DNA of 64,000 nt from Stutzerimonas stutzeri (GCF_009789555.1 NZ_CP046902.1:3550001-3614000); one strand, 5' to 3'. Shown: positions 34,869 through 45,483, counted from the first letter of the stretch. A program made the numbers and translations. The notes: generated by a model from the letters alone, not told the origin.

Positions 34869-36419
34869 ATGCCGCCTGAATCTTCGAACAGCCCTCATCC
34901 GGACGCCTTGGCAGCCTCCGGGCGGGCCCTGGCGCTGGCCGTCTGTCTCGCGATCACCGGATGCCAAAGCACCGCTTCGCGCACGCCGGCAGACAGTGAA
35001 CCGCAAACACGAGCTGTCCCGTTGGTCCAGGAGACCTTGTGGCTCACGGACAAGAAACCTTCCGAGCCGATTCATTCGGACGTATGGGATCGCATGCGGC
35101 ACGGCTTCAAGTTACAGGACTACCTGGACAGCAACCCGCGCATCGAGCAGCAGCGCCTGCTGTTCTCCAGCCGCCCGAACTCCATCGAAATGGCAAGCGA
35201 GCGAGGCAGCCCCTACATCCACTACATCGTCGAGCAACTCGAAGAGCGCGACATGCCGCTCGAGCTGGCGTTGTTGCCCATCATCGAGAGTGCCTACAAC
35301 CCCTTCGCCTATTCGCCCGCCCAGGCAGTGGGCCTGTGGCAGTTCATTCCGTCCACAGGCCGGCATTTCAACCTGCAGCAGACCAGTTGGTACGACGGCA
35401 GACGCGACATCACCGCGTCCACCGCCGCGGCCCTGCGCTACCTGACCTACCTGCATGGCCTGTTCAATGACGACTGGCTGCTGGCCCTGGCGGCGTATAA
35501 CGCCGGCGAAGGCACCGTCAGCCGCGCCATCGAGCGCAACCAGAAGCTCGGCTTGCCGACCGACTACTGGAATTTGCCACTGCCTCGCGAGACGCGCGAT
35601 TACGTACCCAAGCTGCTGGCCCTCTCGCAGATGGTTCAAAGCCCCGAAGCCTACGGACTCAATCTGAACCCGATCGCCAACGAGCCCTATTTCGAAGTGG
35701 TAGCCCTCAAGCAACGCATGGATCTGGCCAGGGTTGCCGAAATGGTCAATCTTGAAGAGGACGAGATCTACCAGCTGAACCCGGCGTTTACCCGCCGTAT
35801 CACCCTGGACGGACCGCAGCATCTGCTGGTTCCGAGCGACAAGGCCGAGATGTTCGCCGCCAATCTGGCCCTGATGAAACCGCAGGACCTGGTCGACTGG
35901 CAGCAATACAAGGTCCGCCCCGGTGACACCCTTGGCGCAATCGCCAACCGGCATCGGCTGTCGGTCAACGTCATTCGCGACATCAACCGGCTTCGCGGCG
36001 ATCGTCTGCAAATTGGTCAGGTGCTGAGCATTCCGCAGTCGGCAGGCTCGGGACAATCCCGCGAGCTGCTGCATGCCGTCGCACGTAGCCAGCCTGCGCC
36101 TCGCAGCTATCGGGTGCGCCAGGGCGACAATCTCTGGGATATCGCCAAAGCGCAGAAGGTCTCGGTCCGTGACCTGCAGCGCTGGAACAACCTGTCGGGC
36201 AGCAGCATCAAAGTAGGCCAGGCGCTGTTTCTTCAGGCCGCCGGCAGTAACCAGCGAGCCAAGCCCGCGCCGACCTATTACAAGGTCAAGAAAGGTGATT
36301 CGCTGTATGAAATCGCCAAGCGCTTCAATGTTCAGATCAACAACCTGAAGACCTGGAATCCCAGGGACAGTGTGATGCTCAAGCCCGGCCAGACGCTCAC
36401 CCTGTATATCCCCCACTGA
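34869..36419 (+). CDS. mltD: Membrane-bound lytic murein transglycosylase D
   Basis: 516 residues from ATG 34869. A lipoprotein signal ends in the lipobox ITGC (about residue 36). The SLT domain contains LALLPIIESAYNPFAYSPAQAVGLWQFIPSTG with the catalytic Glu, then AAYNAGEGTVSRAI. Three LysM repeats follow, starting YKVRPGDTLGAIA, YRVRQGDNLWDIA and YYKVKKGDSLYEIA. It cleaves peptidoglycan glycan strands at the outer membrane. It is downstream of gloB, as in other pseudomonads, and convergent with the HDOD gene. Confidence 0.93.
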   Translation: MPPESSNSPHPDALAASGRALALAVCLAITGCQSTASRTPADSEPQTRAVPLVQETLWLTDKKPSEPIHSDVWDRMRHGFKLQDYLDSNPRIEQQRLLFSSRPNSIEMASERGSPYIHYIVEQLEERDMPLELALLPIIESAYNPFAYSPAQAVGLWQFIPSTGRHFNLQQTSWYDGRRDITASTAAALRYLTYLHGLFNDDWLLALAAYNAGEGTVSRAIERNQKLGLPTDYWNLPLPRETRDYVPKLLALSQMVQSPEAYGLNLNPIANEPYFEVVALKQRMDLARVAEMVNLEEDEIYQLNPAFTRRITLDGPQHLLVPSDKAEMFAANLALMKPQDLVDWQQYKVRPGDTLGAIANRHRLSVNVIRDINRLRGDRLQIGQVLSIPQSAGSGQSRELLHAVARSQPAPRSYRVRQGDNLWDIAKAQKVSVRDLQRWNNLSGSSIKVGQALFLQAAGSNQRAKPAPTYYKVKKGDSLYEIAKRFNVQINNLKTWNPRDSVMLKPGQTLTLYIPH

Positions 36420-36442
36420 CCGCAGCAGCGGGCATCGGTCGC

Positions 36443-37888
36443 TCAGCCACGCCTGCCGAGCACGTCCAGGCAGCGCCCGGCCAGTTGCGTGAATCGCTGG
36501 AAGGCGACGAACTGCTCGTGCTTCAAAGCCCGTCCGGACAGGCGGTTGTCGGCATAGAGCACCCCGATTTCACGCGTACCCGCCATCAACGGCGCAATGA
36601 AAAACATGCCCTTGCCCAGTTGCTGGCGTAGCGGCGCGGTCACCAGCTCATCGAGCTTGTAACTGGCCGGCACACCCATCCAGAGCGGCTGACGCTGACG
36701 AAGCACGTAGCTGAAGATATGCGCCTGGCCCGAGGGGTCTGCAGGCAAGACGAAGGCGTCCAGCCACGGCTGGGTTTGCTGTCCGGCGACGCAGCGGGCC
36801 CGGAACGTGGTGTGCTGATCAGCGAGGACGGTCAACATCACCCGCTCGAGCCCGGCCCCTGCGTGCAGCCCTTTGAGCAGCGCCTCGAGAATCAAGCTGA
36901 CGTCGCCTCGACTCGCTGCCATCATTCCGAGGTCCTGCATCGCCTGCTGCATCAGCGAAAGGTCCGGCTGCAATTGGCTCGCCGCGCGCTGTGCCTGCTG
37001 CGACTGAACCTGCTCCGGGTCGGTCGAGGGGATCAGGCTGCACAATCGGCTGGCGCCGAACGTCGTCGCCACGTTGACCGCCTCATCGGCGCTGGCGAGG
37101 ATCTGCTGCATCGCGTCCGCTTCGGATATGCCACTGAACTCGGCCAATTCCTTGACCAGGCTTTCCATTTGCGCACAGCCCCAGCCGTTCAGCGCAGCCG
37201 AGCCGATGCGAACTCCCAGGCTTACCGAACGCACCGCGGGGTCACGCAGATTGGCGGAACTGTGAGCGAAACCGGCAAGCTCACCGATATTCCAGCTTTT
37301 GATCAGCCCGAGGTTCAATTGGCGAAAACTGGTGCCCAGCACCCGCTCGACCGCCGCATCGTGATCCGTATCGCTCGAGGCCAGGGCCTCGCCAAGGGCG
37401 TCAGCCTGCTCGCCGCCGCACCCCCAGAAAGCAAGCTCGCCGACCTCATGGAGCAGCGCCGCGATGAAGACTTCCTCCTCATGCTTGCTCAGCACGTAGC
37501 CGGCGATGTTGCGTGCCTGCACCGCCGCATGAAACGACCGTGCCAGCAGTTCCTGCAATTGCTGACGAGGCGCACGGTCCAGTAGACCATCGATCAGGCT
37601 GACCGAAAGACTGATCAGGCGGACGTTATCGAAGCCGATCATGACGATGGCCCGAGAGATGGTCTTGATGGTTTCCTGTGACGGATTGTAATAACTGCTA
37701 TTACCGACCCGGAGCACCTTGGAGGTCAGCGCCGCGTCGCGCAGCAGCACGTCGGCAAGCTGTTGAACGGATGCATTCTGCTGTTCCGTGAGGCGCTGCA
37801 GGTCCTGCACGACGGCCGCCAACGCAGGCAGCTCGGATTGGTTCAGGCGGTCGATCCATGACTGCAGACCAAAGCTCGTTTCACTCAA
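36443..37888 (-). CDS. HDOD-domain signalling protein with C-terminal GAF-like domain
   Basis: 481 residues. The N-terminal half is an HDOD domain: LPALAAVVQDLQRLTEQ ... LADVLLRDAALTSKVLRVGNSS, then AIVMIGFDNVRLISLSVSL and FIAALLHEVGELAFW, where His-Glu replaces the catalytic His-Asp of HD phosphohydrolases. The C-terminal part (from about 310) resembles a GAF sensor (ILEALLKGLHAGAGLERVML ... GKGMFFIAPLMAGTREIGVLYADN). Such proteins act in regulatory signalling without known catalysis. The start appears to be TTG 37888 (MSETSFG) with GAGG upstream. Confidence 0.8.
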   Translation of the reverse strand: MSETSFGLQSWIDRLNQSELPALAAVVQDLQRLTEQQNASVQQLADVLLRDAALTSKVLRVGNSSYYNPSQETIKTISRAIVMIGFDNVRLISLSVSLIDGLLDRAPRQQLQELLARSFHAAVQARNIAGYVLSKHEEEVFIAALLHEVGELAFWGCGGEQADALGEALASSDTDHDAAVERVLGTSFRQLNLGLIKSWNIGELAGFAHSSANLRDPAVRSVSLGVRIGSAALNGWGCAQMESLVKELAEFSGISEADAMQQILASADEAVNVATTFGASRLCSLIPSTDPEQVQSQQAQRAASQLQPDLSLMQQAMQDLGMMAASRGDVSLILEALLKGLHAGAGLERVMLTVLADQHTTFRARCVAGQQTQPWLDAFVLPADPSGQAHIFSYVLRQRQPLWMGVPASYKLDELVTAPLRQQLGKGMFFIAPLMAGTREIGVLYADNRLSGRALKHEQFVAFQRFTQLAGRCLDVLGRRG

Positions 37889-38007
37889 ATTCGGCGACCT
37901 CGCCCAGCGATCACGCGGCTAAAAGGAAGGCAGTTTGCCCAGATAGTCGGCCTTTTTCCAGCGGATACAAGCTGTTACTGTACTCGGCCGAAAAGACCGA
38001 AAGCGCC

Positions 38008-39858
38008 ATGGATCGGATTCACCATTTGATGCGACCCATCCTATTGTTACTGAGCTGTCTGGGCTTGAGCTTTCCGTCGTTCGCGACCATCAGCGAAAGC
38101 CACGGCTACGCACAGTTCGGCACCCTCAAATATGCAGAAGATTTCACCCACTTCGACTGGGTGAACCCCGACGCGCCAAAAGGCGGGCGCGTCCGCCTCA
38201 TGGCATCCGGCACATTCGACACGCTCAACCCCTACACTTTCAAAGGGACCAGTCCCAATGCGACGCCGGGCTTCTTCCAGTACGGCATCAGCGAGCTGAA
38301 CGAACCTTTGATGGTCGGCACCGGTATCTACGATCCCTCCGGCGACGAGCCGGCGTCGGTTTACGGGCTGATCGCGGAAACCATCGAGTACGCCGATAAC
38401 CATAGTTGGGTGGTTTTCAATCTGCGCGATTCCGCGCGCTTCCATGACGGCAAGCCGATTACCGCCTACGACGTGGCCTTTTCCTATCGATTGCTGATCA
38501 AGGATGGTCATCCGCGTTACCGCACCGACCTGCAGGGCATCAAGCGCGTCGACATCCTCAATCGCCACCGAATCCGCTTCGTGTTCGACAAGCCCGGTCA
38601 GCCGTTACTGATCATGCGTCTCGGTGAGCTACCGGTCCTGCCGCAGCATTACTGGAAAAATCGCGACTTCCGCGCCACGACCTTCGAGCCTCCCCTGGGC
38701 AGTGGCCCGTACCGCATCAGCGAGGTCCAGCCAGGCCGTCGGCTAAGCTTCGAGCGTGTGAAGAACTGGTGGGGCGAAGAGCTGCCAGCCAACCGTGGCA
38801 AGTACAACTTCGATCGCATCGATGTCGAGTTCTACCGCGACACGACGGTCGCATTCGAAGCCTTCAAGGTCGGTGAATTCGATTTCTATATCGAACACCA
38901 GGCGAAAAACTGGGCCAACGGCTACCAGTTTCCGGCCGTGCTGCGCGGCGATGTGATTCGGGCGGAGATACCGCATCGGATTCCCACCCAGACCCAGGCC
39001 CTGTTCATGAACGGGCGCCGACCGGCCTTTGCCGACGTCAGGGTCCGTCAGGCATTGGGCATGCTGTTCGACTTCGAATGGACCAACCGTGCCCTGTTCT
39101 ACGGTGCTTATCGGCGCAGCGAAAGTTATTACCCGAACAGCGAGTTTTCAGCGACTGGTACACCCGAAGGCGGCGAATGGCTGCTCCTGTCGCCTTTTCG
39201 CGATCAGCTACCGGCCCAGCTGTTCACCGAGCCGTTCGAACTGCCGAAAACGGACGGGCGCGGCATTCCACGCGACACCCTGCGCGAGGCGCTGGCATTG
39301 CTCGGCGACGCGGGCTGGAAGCTGACCCCCGAGGGTCTTCGCGACCGGTCAGGGCGCGCTTTTCATTTCGAGATACTGCTCGTCAATCCGCGACTCGAAC
39401 GCATCCTCCAGCCCTACGTGGAAAATCTGGCACGCATTGGCATACACGCCCGCTTACGTAGCGTTGATGGTGCGCAATACAAGCAGCGCCTGGATCAGTA
39501 CGATTACGACGTGATCCTGACGACGCTGGCCCAAAGCCTCAGCCCCGGACTGGAACAATGGCTGTATTTCCATTCCAGCCAACTGAACGTGAAAGGTGGT
39601 CGCAACTATGCCGGGATCGCCAACCCGGTGGTCGACGCCCTGATCGAAACACTGCTCGGGGCCAAAACCCGTGAAGAACAGGTCGCCGCGGCACGTGCCA
39701 TCGACCGCGTCCTGCTCTGGCACCACTACACCATTCCCAACTGGTACATCAGCTACCACCGCCTGGCATATCGCAATCGGTTCGCCCACCTCACCACACC
39801 GCCCTATACCCTCGGGCTGCGTGCGTGGTGGTTGAAGGACCTGGAGAAGGCTCAATGA
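38008..39858 (+). CDS. Extracellular solute-binding protein, YejA-like (first of two)
   Basis: 616 residues, peptide/oligopeptide-binding (SBP family 5). Signal peptide MRPILLLLSCLGLSFPSFA (either from ATG 38008 or the second ATG at 38029). Hallmarks are HFDWVNPDAPKGGRVRL, SARFHDGKPITAYDVAFSY and PLGSGPYRI. It binds peptides such as those imported by YejABEF. Overlaps the next binding-protein gene by 4 bases (ATGA). Confidence 0.88.
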   Translation: MDRIHHLMRPILLLLSCLGLSFPSFATISESHGYAQFGTLKYAEDFTHFDWVNPDAPKGGRVRLMASGTFDTLNPYTFKGTSPNATPGFFQYGISELNEPLMVGTGIYDPSGDEPASVYGLIAETIEYADNHSWVVFNLRDSARFHDGKPITAYDVAFSYRLLIKDGHPRYRTDLQGIKRVDILNRHRIRFVFDKPGQPLLIMRLGELPVLPQHYWKNRDFRATTFEPPLGSGPYRISEVQPGRRLSFERVKNWWGEELPANRGKYNFDRIDVEFYRDTTVAFEAFKVGEFDFYIEHQAKNWANGYQFPAVLRGDVIRAEIPHRIPTQTQALFMNGRRPAFADVRVRQALGMLFDFEWTNRALFYGAYRRSESYYPNSEFSATGTPEGGEWLLLSPFRDQLPAQLFTEPFELPKTDGRGIPRDTLREALALLGDAGWKLTPEGLRDRSGRAFHFEILLVNPRLERILQPYVENLARIGIHARLRSVDGAQYKQRLDQYDYDVILTTLAQSLSPGLEQWLYFHSSQLNVKGGRNYAGIANPVVDALIETLLGAKTREEQVAAARAIDRVLLWHHYTIPNWYISYHRLAYRNRFAHLTTPPYTLGLRAWWLKDLEKAQ

Positions 39859-41735
39859 CTAAAACAGCTCGTTTGTCGATCCTGCATGCAGGCTTCCTCG
39901 CGCTTGCCTGCGTGGCGGGCGTGGCCGAGGCGGCCTCTCGACATGCCTTGACACTCTATGGCGAGAAGCCGAAGTACCCCGCCGATTTTTCGCACTTCGA
40001 CTACGCCAATCCGGACGCGCCAAAAGGCGGGACCCTGCGTCAGGCCGGCTTCGGCAGTTTCGATTCGCTCAACCCCTTCATCAACAAAGGCGTCGCCGCA
40101 GATGACATCGGCCTCATCTACGACACGCTGACGACCAATAGTCTCGATGAGCCTTTCACGGTTTACGGCCTGCTGGCGGAGAAGATCGAAAAGGGCCCGA
40201 ATAACGAGTGGGTCCGTTTTTACCTACGGCCCGAGGCACGCTTCCATGATGGCGAGCCGGTCGAGGCCGAGGACGTGGTATTTACGTTCGAAACACTGGT
40301 CAGCAAAGGCGCGCCGCATTACCGCGGTTATTACGCTGACGTCGAGAAAGCGGTGGTCGAGGGACCTCGTCGCGTTCGGTTCGATTTCAAACACGCCGGT
40401 AACCGCGAACTCCCGCTTATTCTCGGGCAACTGCCCGTACTGCCCAAGCACTGGTGGGCCGAAAGGGATTTCAGCGCCGGCAGCATGGAGCCCCCGCTGG
40501 GCAGTGGACCCTATCGGGTAGAGCGCGTGGATGCAGGCCGTTCGGTACGTTATGCCCGCGTCGAGGACTACTGGGGCAAGCATCTGGCGGTCAATCGAGG
40601 CTTCTACAACTTCGACCACGTGCATTTCGATTACTACCGCGACAACACAGTGGCGCTGCAGGCCTTCAAGGCAGGACATTTCGACTACTGGCTGGAAACC
40701 AGCGCGAAGAACTGGGCCACCGCCTACGACACCGCAGCGGTCAGGGACGGGCGGATCATCAAGGAAGAAATCGCCAACCACAATCCGCAAGGCATGCAGG
40801 GCTTCATCTTCAACACTCGCAAAAAGCATCTGCAGGATGCCAGGGTGCGAGAAGCGCTCGCGCTGCTGTTCGACTTCGAATGGACCAATCGCCAGTTGTT
40901 CAATGGCGCCTATACCCGTACCACCAGCTATTTCGACAACTCGGAACTCGCCTCCTCGGGACTGCCGGGCGCGGAGGAACTGCGCCTGCTCGAGCCCCTG
41001 CGCGGCCAGATACCCGATGAGGTATTCACCCAGCCCTTCACGCTGCCGCGGACCAACGCCGACGGCATGATCCGCGACCAGCAGCGTCGCGCCTACGAAT
41101 TGCTCACCGACGTGGGCTGGAAAATCGAGAACGACCGGATGGTCGACACCGAGGGCAAGCCGGTCAAGCTTGAGTTTCTGCTGGTACAAGCAGATTTCGA
41201 ACGGGTGCTGCTGCCCTACAAGCGCAACCTGGCGGGCCTGGGCATCGACCTGGAAATCCGCCGCGTCGACGTCTCGCAATACATCAATCGGCTGCGGTCG
41301 CGCGACTACGACATGATCGTCAGCGGTTTCGGCCAGTCCAGCTCGCCGGGCAACGAGCAGCGCGAATACTGGCACTCGGCGAGCGCGGACAATCCAGGAA
41401 GCCGAAATTTCATCGGACTGAAGAGTCCGGCCATCGATACGCTGGTCGAAAAGCTCATCGCCGCCGACTCGCGAGATGAGCTCATCACCCGCACTCGCGC
41501 CCTCGATCGCGTGCTGCTATGGGGCCATTACGTCATTCCCAACTGGCACATCAAGACCTGGCGTGTCGCCTATTGGAACCATCTCGCCCATCCGCAAACC
41601 ACGCCTCAGTCCGACATCGGCCTGATGACCTGGTGGCACAAGCCCGACATCGACATGCCCGTCCCCGAGGCCGTCGACGACGAAGCGGCGGCTGACACAG
41701 GCGCCGCCGGCGCACCGCAGCAGGCAGGGCGATAA
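39855..41735 (+). CDS. Extracellular solute-binding protein, YejA-like (second of two)
   Basis: 626 residues, clearly paralogous to its upstream neighbour throughout (HFDYANPDAPKGGTLR, EARFHDGEPVEAEDVVFTF, PLGSGPYRVERV, LFDFEWTNRQLFNGAY). Signal peptide ends near AGVAEA. The acidic, Ala-rich C-terminal tail is a likely disordered extension absent from the first copy. It lies 2 bases before yejB, so the operon has two alternative binding proteins for one permease. Confidence 0.9.
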   Translation: MTKTARLSILHAGFLALACVAGVAEAASRHALTLYGEKPKYPADFSHFDYANPDAPKGGTLRQAGFGSFDSLNPFINKGVAADDIGLIYDTLTTNSLDEPFTVYGLLAEKIEKGPNNEWVRFYLRPEARFHDGEPVEAEDVVFTFETLVSKGAPHYRGYYADVEKAVVEGPRRVRFDFKHAGNRELPLILGQLPVLPKHWWAERDFSAGSMEPPLGSGPYRVERVDAGRSVRYARVEDYWGKHLAVNRGFYNFDHVHFDYYRDNTVALQAFKAGHFDYWLETSAKNWATAYDTAAVRDGRIIKEEIANHNPQGMQGFIFNTRKKHLQDARVREALALLFDFEWTNRQLFNGAYTRTTSYFDNSELASSGLPGAEELRLLEPLRGQIPDEVFTQPFTLPRTNADGMIRDQQRRAYELLTDVGWKIENDRMVDTEGKPVKLEFLLVQADFERVLLPYKRNLAGLGIDLEIRRVDVSQYINRLRSRDYDMIVSGFGQSSSPGNEQREYWHSASADNPGSRNFIGLKSPAIDTLVEKLIAADSRDELITRTRALDRVLLWGHYVIPNWHIKTWRVAYWNHLAHPQTTPQSDIGLMTWWHKPDIDMPVPEAVDDEAAADTGAAGAPQQAGR

Positions 41736-41737
41736 GC

Positions 41738-42811
41738 ATGCTGGCCTATATCTTTCGGCGATTGCTGCTGATCATTCCGACGCTGTTCGGCATCCTGCTG
41801 ATCAACTTCCTCATCATCCAGGCCGCACCCGGCGGGCCGGTCGAGCAGGCAATCGCCAAGCTTGAAGGATTCGAAGGCGCGACGAGCCGTATCGCCGGGG
41901 GCGGCTCCGAAGTGGCCACCGGCGGCAACAGCTACAGAGGCGCGCAAGGCCTGGATCCGGACCTGATCGCCGAGATCGAGCGACTGTACGGCTTCGACAA
42001 GCCGGCGGCGGAACGCTTCTGGATCATGCTCAGCAATTACCTGCGGCTGGATTTCGGTGAGAGTTTCTTTCGCGACGCCACGGTCACCGAGTTGATCGTC
42101 GAGAAGATGCCCGTCTCGATCTCACTGGGGCTCTGGAGCACCCTGATCATGTACCTGGCGTCGATACCGCTGGGCATCGCCAAAGCGACTCGCCATGGCA
42201 GCAAGTTCGACGTCTGGACCAGTTCGGCAATCATCGTCGGCTATGCGATCCCAGCGTTCCTGTTTGCCATTCTGTTGATCGTGCTGTTCGCCGGTGGCAG
42301 CTACTGGAACTGGTTTCCGTTAAGGGGGCTGACCTCGGGCAATTTCGACGAACTGACGCTCACCGGAAAGATCATCGACTACTTCTGGCACCTTGCGTTG
42401 CCGGTCACGGCGCTGGTGATCGGCAACTTCGCCACCCTGACGCTGCTGACCAAGAACAGCTTTCTCGACGAGATCAACAAGCAGTACGTGATCACGGCAC
42501 GGGCGAAGGGATTGAGCAAGAATCGGGTGCTCTACGGCCACGTCTTCCGCAACGCAATGTTGATCATCATCGCCGGTTTCCCATCGGCATTCATCGGCAT
42601 GTTCTTCACCGGCTCGTTGTTGATCGAGGTGATCTTCTCGCTCGACGGCCTTGGCTTGCTCAGCTTCGAAGCCGCCATCAACCGCGATTACCCCGTCGTG
42701 TTCGGCACGCTGTTTCTTTTCACCCTGCTCGGTCTGGTGGTCAAGCTGATCGGTGACCTGACCTATACGCTCGTCGACCCGCGAATCGATTTCGAAAGCA
42801 GGGAGGCCTGA
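41738..42811 (+). CDS. yejB: Peptide ABC transporter permease YejB
   Basis: 357 residues with an N-terminal membrane segment (FRRLLLIIPTLFGILLINFLIIQ), a large periplasmic loop and five further helices. The EAA coupling loop is VITARAKGLSKNRVLYGHVFRNAM. The C-terminus reads YTLVDPRIDFE as in DppB-type permeases. Works with YejE and YejF to import peptides. Confidence 0.92.
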   Translation: MLAYIFRRLLLIIPTLFGILLINFLIIQAAPGGPVEQAIAKLEGFEGATSRIAGGGSEVATGGNSYRGAQGLDPDLIAEIERLYGFDKPAAERFWIMLSNYLRLDFGESFFRDATVTELIVEKMPVSISLGLWSTLIMYLASIPLGIAKATRHGSKFDVWTSSAIIVGYAIPAFLFAILLIVLFAGGSYWNWFPLRGLTSGNFDELTLTGKIIDYFWHLALPVTALVIGNFATLTLLTKNSFLDEINKQYVITARAKGLSKNRVLYGHVFRNAMLIIIAGFPSAFIGMFFTGSLLIEVIFSLDGLGLLSFEAAINRDYPVVFGTLFLFTLLGLVVKLIGDLTYTLVDPRIDFESREA

Positions 42812-42812
42812 C

Positions 42813-43832
42813 ATGCCGCTATCGCCGCTCAATCAGCGCCGCTTCGCCCTGTTCAAAGCCCACAAGCGTGGCTGGTGGTCGCTGTGGCTGTTTCTCACGC
42901 TGTTCATCCTCAGCCTGGGGGCCGAACTGATCGCCAACGACAAGCCGATCGTGGTGCGTTTCGATGGAGGCTGGTATTTCCCCGTATTTAAACGCTATCC
43001 CGAGACCGTGTTCGGCGGCGAGTTTCCCCTGCAGGCTGACTACAAGGGTCCGTACATCCAGGAGCTGATCGAAAAGAAGGACGGCTGGATGATCTGGCCG
43101 CCGATCCCGTTTCATCATTCGAGCATCAACTACGACCTTCAGGTTCCGGCACCCGCCCCGCCCTCATGGAACAATTGGCTGGGCACAGACGACCAAGGCC
43201 GCGATGTGTTCGCCAGAATCATCTACGGTTTCCGCATTTCGGTGCTGTTTGCGCTGACGCTGACGTTGATCAGCTCGGTGATAGGCGTCGTCGCCGGCGC
43301 GCTGCAAGGGTTCTATGGTGGCTGGGTCGACCTGGTCGGGCAGCGCGTGCTGGAAATCTGGTCAGGGCTGCCCGTGCTCTACCTGCTAATCATCCTGGCC
43401 AGCTTCGTGCAACCGAACTTCTGGTGGCTGCTCGGCATCATGCTTCTGTTCTCCTGGATGAGCCTGGTCGACGTCGTCCGTGCCGAGTTCCTGCGCGGGC
43501 GTAACCTCGAATACGTTCGGGCCGCGCGAGCGCTGGGCATGCGCAACGGCGCGATCATGTTCCGTCACATATTGCCCAATGCGATGGTTTCGACGATGAC
43601 CTTCATGCCATTCATCCTCACCGGGGCGATCGGGACGCTGACGGCACTCGACTTCCTTGGCTTCGGCCTGCCTCCGGGCGCGCCCTCGCTGGGCGAACTG
43701 GTCGCACAGGGCAAAGCGAATCTGCAAGCGCCATGGTTGGGCATCAGCGCATTCCTGGTCCTGGCCATCATGCTGACCTTACTGGTGTTTATCGGCGAGG
43801 CTGCCCGCGACGCCTTCGATCCGAGGAAATAG
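42813..43832 (+). CDS. yejE: Peptide ABC transporter permease YejE
   Basis: 339 residues. The N-terminal FKAHKRGWWSLWLFLTLFILSL and the long periplasmic insertion before GTDDQGRDVFARIIYG are typical of YejE. The EAA loop is YVRAARALGMRNGAIMFRHILPN. The start lies one base after the yejB stop, within the operon. Confidence 0.92.
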   Translation: MPLSPLNQRRFALFKAHKRGWWSLWLFLTLFILSLGAELIANDKPIVVRFDGGWYFPVFKRYPETVFGGEFPLQADYKGPYIQELIEKKDGWMIWPPIPFHHSSINYDLQVPAPAPPSWNNWLGTDDQGRDVFARIIYGFRISVLFALTLTLISSVIGVVAGALQGFYGGWVDLVGQRVLEIWSGLPVLYLLIILASFVQPNFWWLLGIMLLFSWMSLVDVVRAEFLRGRNLEYVRAARALGMRNGAIMFRHILPNAMVSTMTFMPFILTGAIGTLTALDFLGFGLPPGAPSLGELVAQGKANLQAPWLGISAFLVLAIMLTLLVFIGEAARDAFDPRK

Positions 43833-43833
43833 C

Positions 43834-45483
43834 ATGGCCGAGAATCTGATAGAAGTCCGCGATCTCGCCGTCGAGTTCGTCACTGGCGGTCGAGCACAAC
43901 GCGTCGTCGAAGGGGTGAGCTTCGATATCCGCAAAGGCGAGACCTTGGCCCTGGTGGGTGAAAGCGGCTCTGGCAAATCCGTCACGGCCCACTCGATATT
44001 ACGCCTGCTGCCCTACCCGCTCGCACAGCACCCCGCCGGCGAGATTCGTTACGCCGGTGATGACCTGCTCAAGGCAAGCGAAAAACGCATGCGGGGCATA
44101 CGCGGCGACCGGATCGCCATGGTCTTCCAGGAGCCGATGACCTCGCTCAACCCGCTGCACACGATCGGCAAACAGATCAATGAAGTCCTGCAGATCCACA
44201 AGGGGCTCAATGGCAAGGCGGCCACGGCACGCACCTTGGAACTCCTGGAGCTGGTGGGAATACCAGACCCGGCCAAGCGCATCCGAGCCTATCCCCATGA
44301 GCTGTCGGGGGGGCAGCGCCAGCGGGTGATGATCGCCATGGCGCTGGCGAACGAGCCCGAGCTGCTGATCGCCGACGAACCGACCACCGCGCTGGACGTG
44401 ACGGTGCAGTTGAAGATACTGGAATTGCTCAAGCACCTGCAGGCGCGCCTGGGCATGGCATTGCTCCTGATCAGCCATGATCTGAACCTCGTTCGCCGAA
44501 TAGCCGATCATGTATGTGTCATGCAGAGCGGTCGCGTCGTCGAACAAGCACCTTGCGAACAATTGTTCCGGTCACCGCAGCATCCCTACACACGGGAACT
44601 GCTCGCCGCAGAGCCTAGCGGCGGACCGGTAGCGGTTGAAGCAGCGTCGCCGACATTGCTCGAAGTGAAGGACCTGCGGGTCTGGTTTCCGATCAAGAAG
44701 GGGCTGTTCAGAAAGACCGTCGACCACGTCAAAGCGGTCGACGGCGTCACGTTCAGCTTGCCCAAGGGTCAGACGCTGGGCATCGTCGGCGAAAGCGGCT
44801 CGGGAAAGTCGACGTTGGGGCTGGCTATCCTGCGGTTGCTGTCCAGCACGGGCGAGATCCGTTTTCGGGATGTCGCGCTGGAACACATGTCACAGCGTCG
44901 GGTACGCCCGTTGCGGCGCCAGATGCAGGTGGTGTTTCAGGACCCGTTCGGCAGCCTCAGCCCCAGGATGTCAGTGGGCCAGATCGTCGGAGAGGGGCTC
45001 AGTATCCATGGAATGGGAACTGCGGAAGAGCAAGCGCAGGCGATCATCGATGCGCTGGTCGAAGTGGGTCTCGACCCTGAAAGCCGCCACCGCTATCCCC
45101 ATGAGTTTTCAGGGGGACAGCGTCAGCGAATCGCCATTGCCAGGGCCCTGGTCCTCAAGCCTGATCTGATCCTGCTTGATGAACCGACCTCGGCATTGGA
45201 TCGAACCGTACAACGGCAGGTGGTAGAGCTACTACGCTCGCTACAGGCCAAGTACAACCTGACCTACCTGTTCATCAGCCATGATCTGGCGGTGGTGCGG
45301 GCGCTCAGTCACCAGATGATGGTGGTCAAGCAAGGCAAGGTCGTCGAACAGGGAGCGGCCGAGGCGATCTTCGCCGCTCCTCAACATCCGTATACACAGC
45401 AGCTGCTGGAATCTGCCTTTATGGTCCCAGCCGCTGAAGAACCACCAGAAGAGGGACAAGCACATGGGTTTTCTTACCGGTAA
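43834..45483 (+). CDS. yejF: Peptide ABC transporter ATP-binding protein YejF (two fused ATPase domains)
   Basis: 549 residues with two ABC domains. Each has Walker A GESGSGKS (near residues 42 and 317), a signature (LSGGQRQRVMIAMAL and FSGGQRQRIAIARAL) and Walker B (LLIADEPTTALD and LILLDEPTSALD). Fusion of the DppD and DppF halves is normal for YejF. Its last 20 bases overlap the start of fabI. Confidence 0.93.
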   Translation: MAENLIEVRDLAVEFVTGGRAQRVVEGVSFDIRKGETLALVGESGSGKSVTAHSILRLLPYPLAQHPAGEIRYAGDDLLKASEKRMRGIRGDRIAMVFQEPMTSLNPLHTIGKQINEVLQIHKGLNGKAATARTLELLELVGIPDPAKRIRAYPHELSGGQRQRVMIAMALANEPELLIADEPTTALDVTVQLKILELLKHLQARLGMALLLISHDLNLVRRIADHVCVMQSGRVVEQAPCEQLFRSPQHPYTRELLAAEPSGGPVAVEAASPTLLEVKDLRVWFPIKKGLFRKTVDHVKAVDGVTFSLPKGQTLGIVGESGSGKSTLGLAILRLLSSTGEIRFRDVALEHMSQRRVRPLRRQMQVVFQDPFGSLSPRMSVGQIVGEGLSIHGMGTAEEQAQAIIDALVEVGLDPESRHRYPHEFSGGQRQRIAIARALVLKPDLILLDEPTSALDRTVQRQVVELLRSLQAKYNLTYLFISHDLAVVRALSHQMMVVKQGKVVEQGAAEAIFAAPQHPYTQQLLESAFMVPAAEEPPEEGQAHGFSYR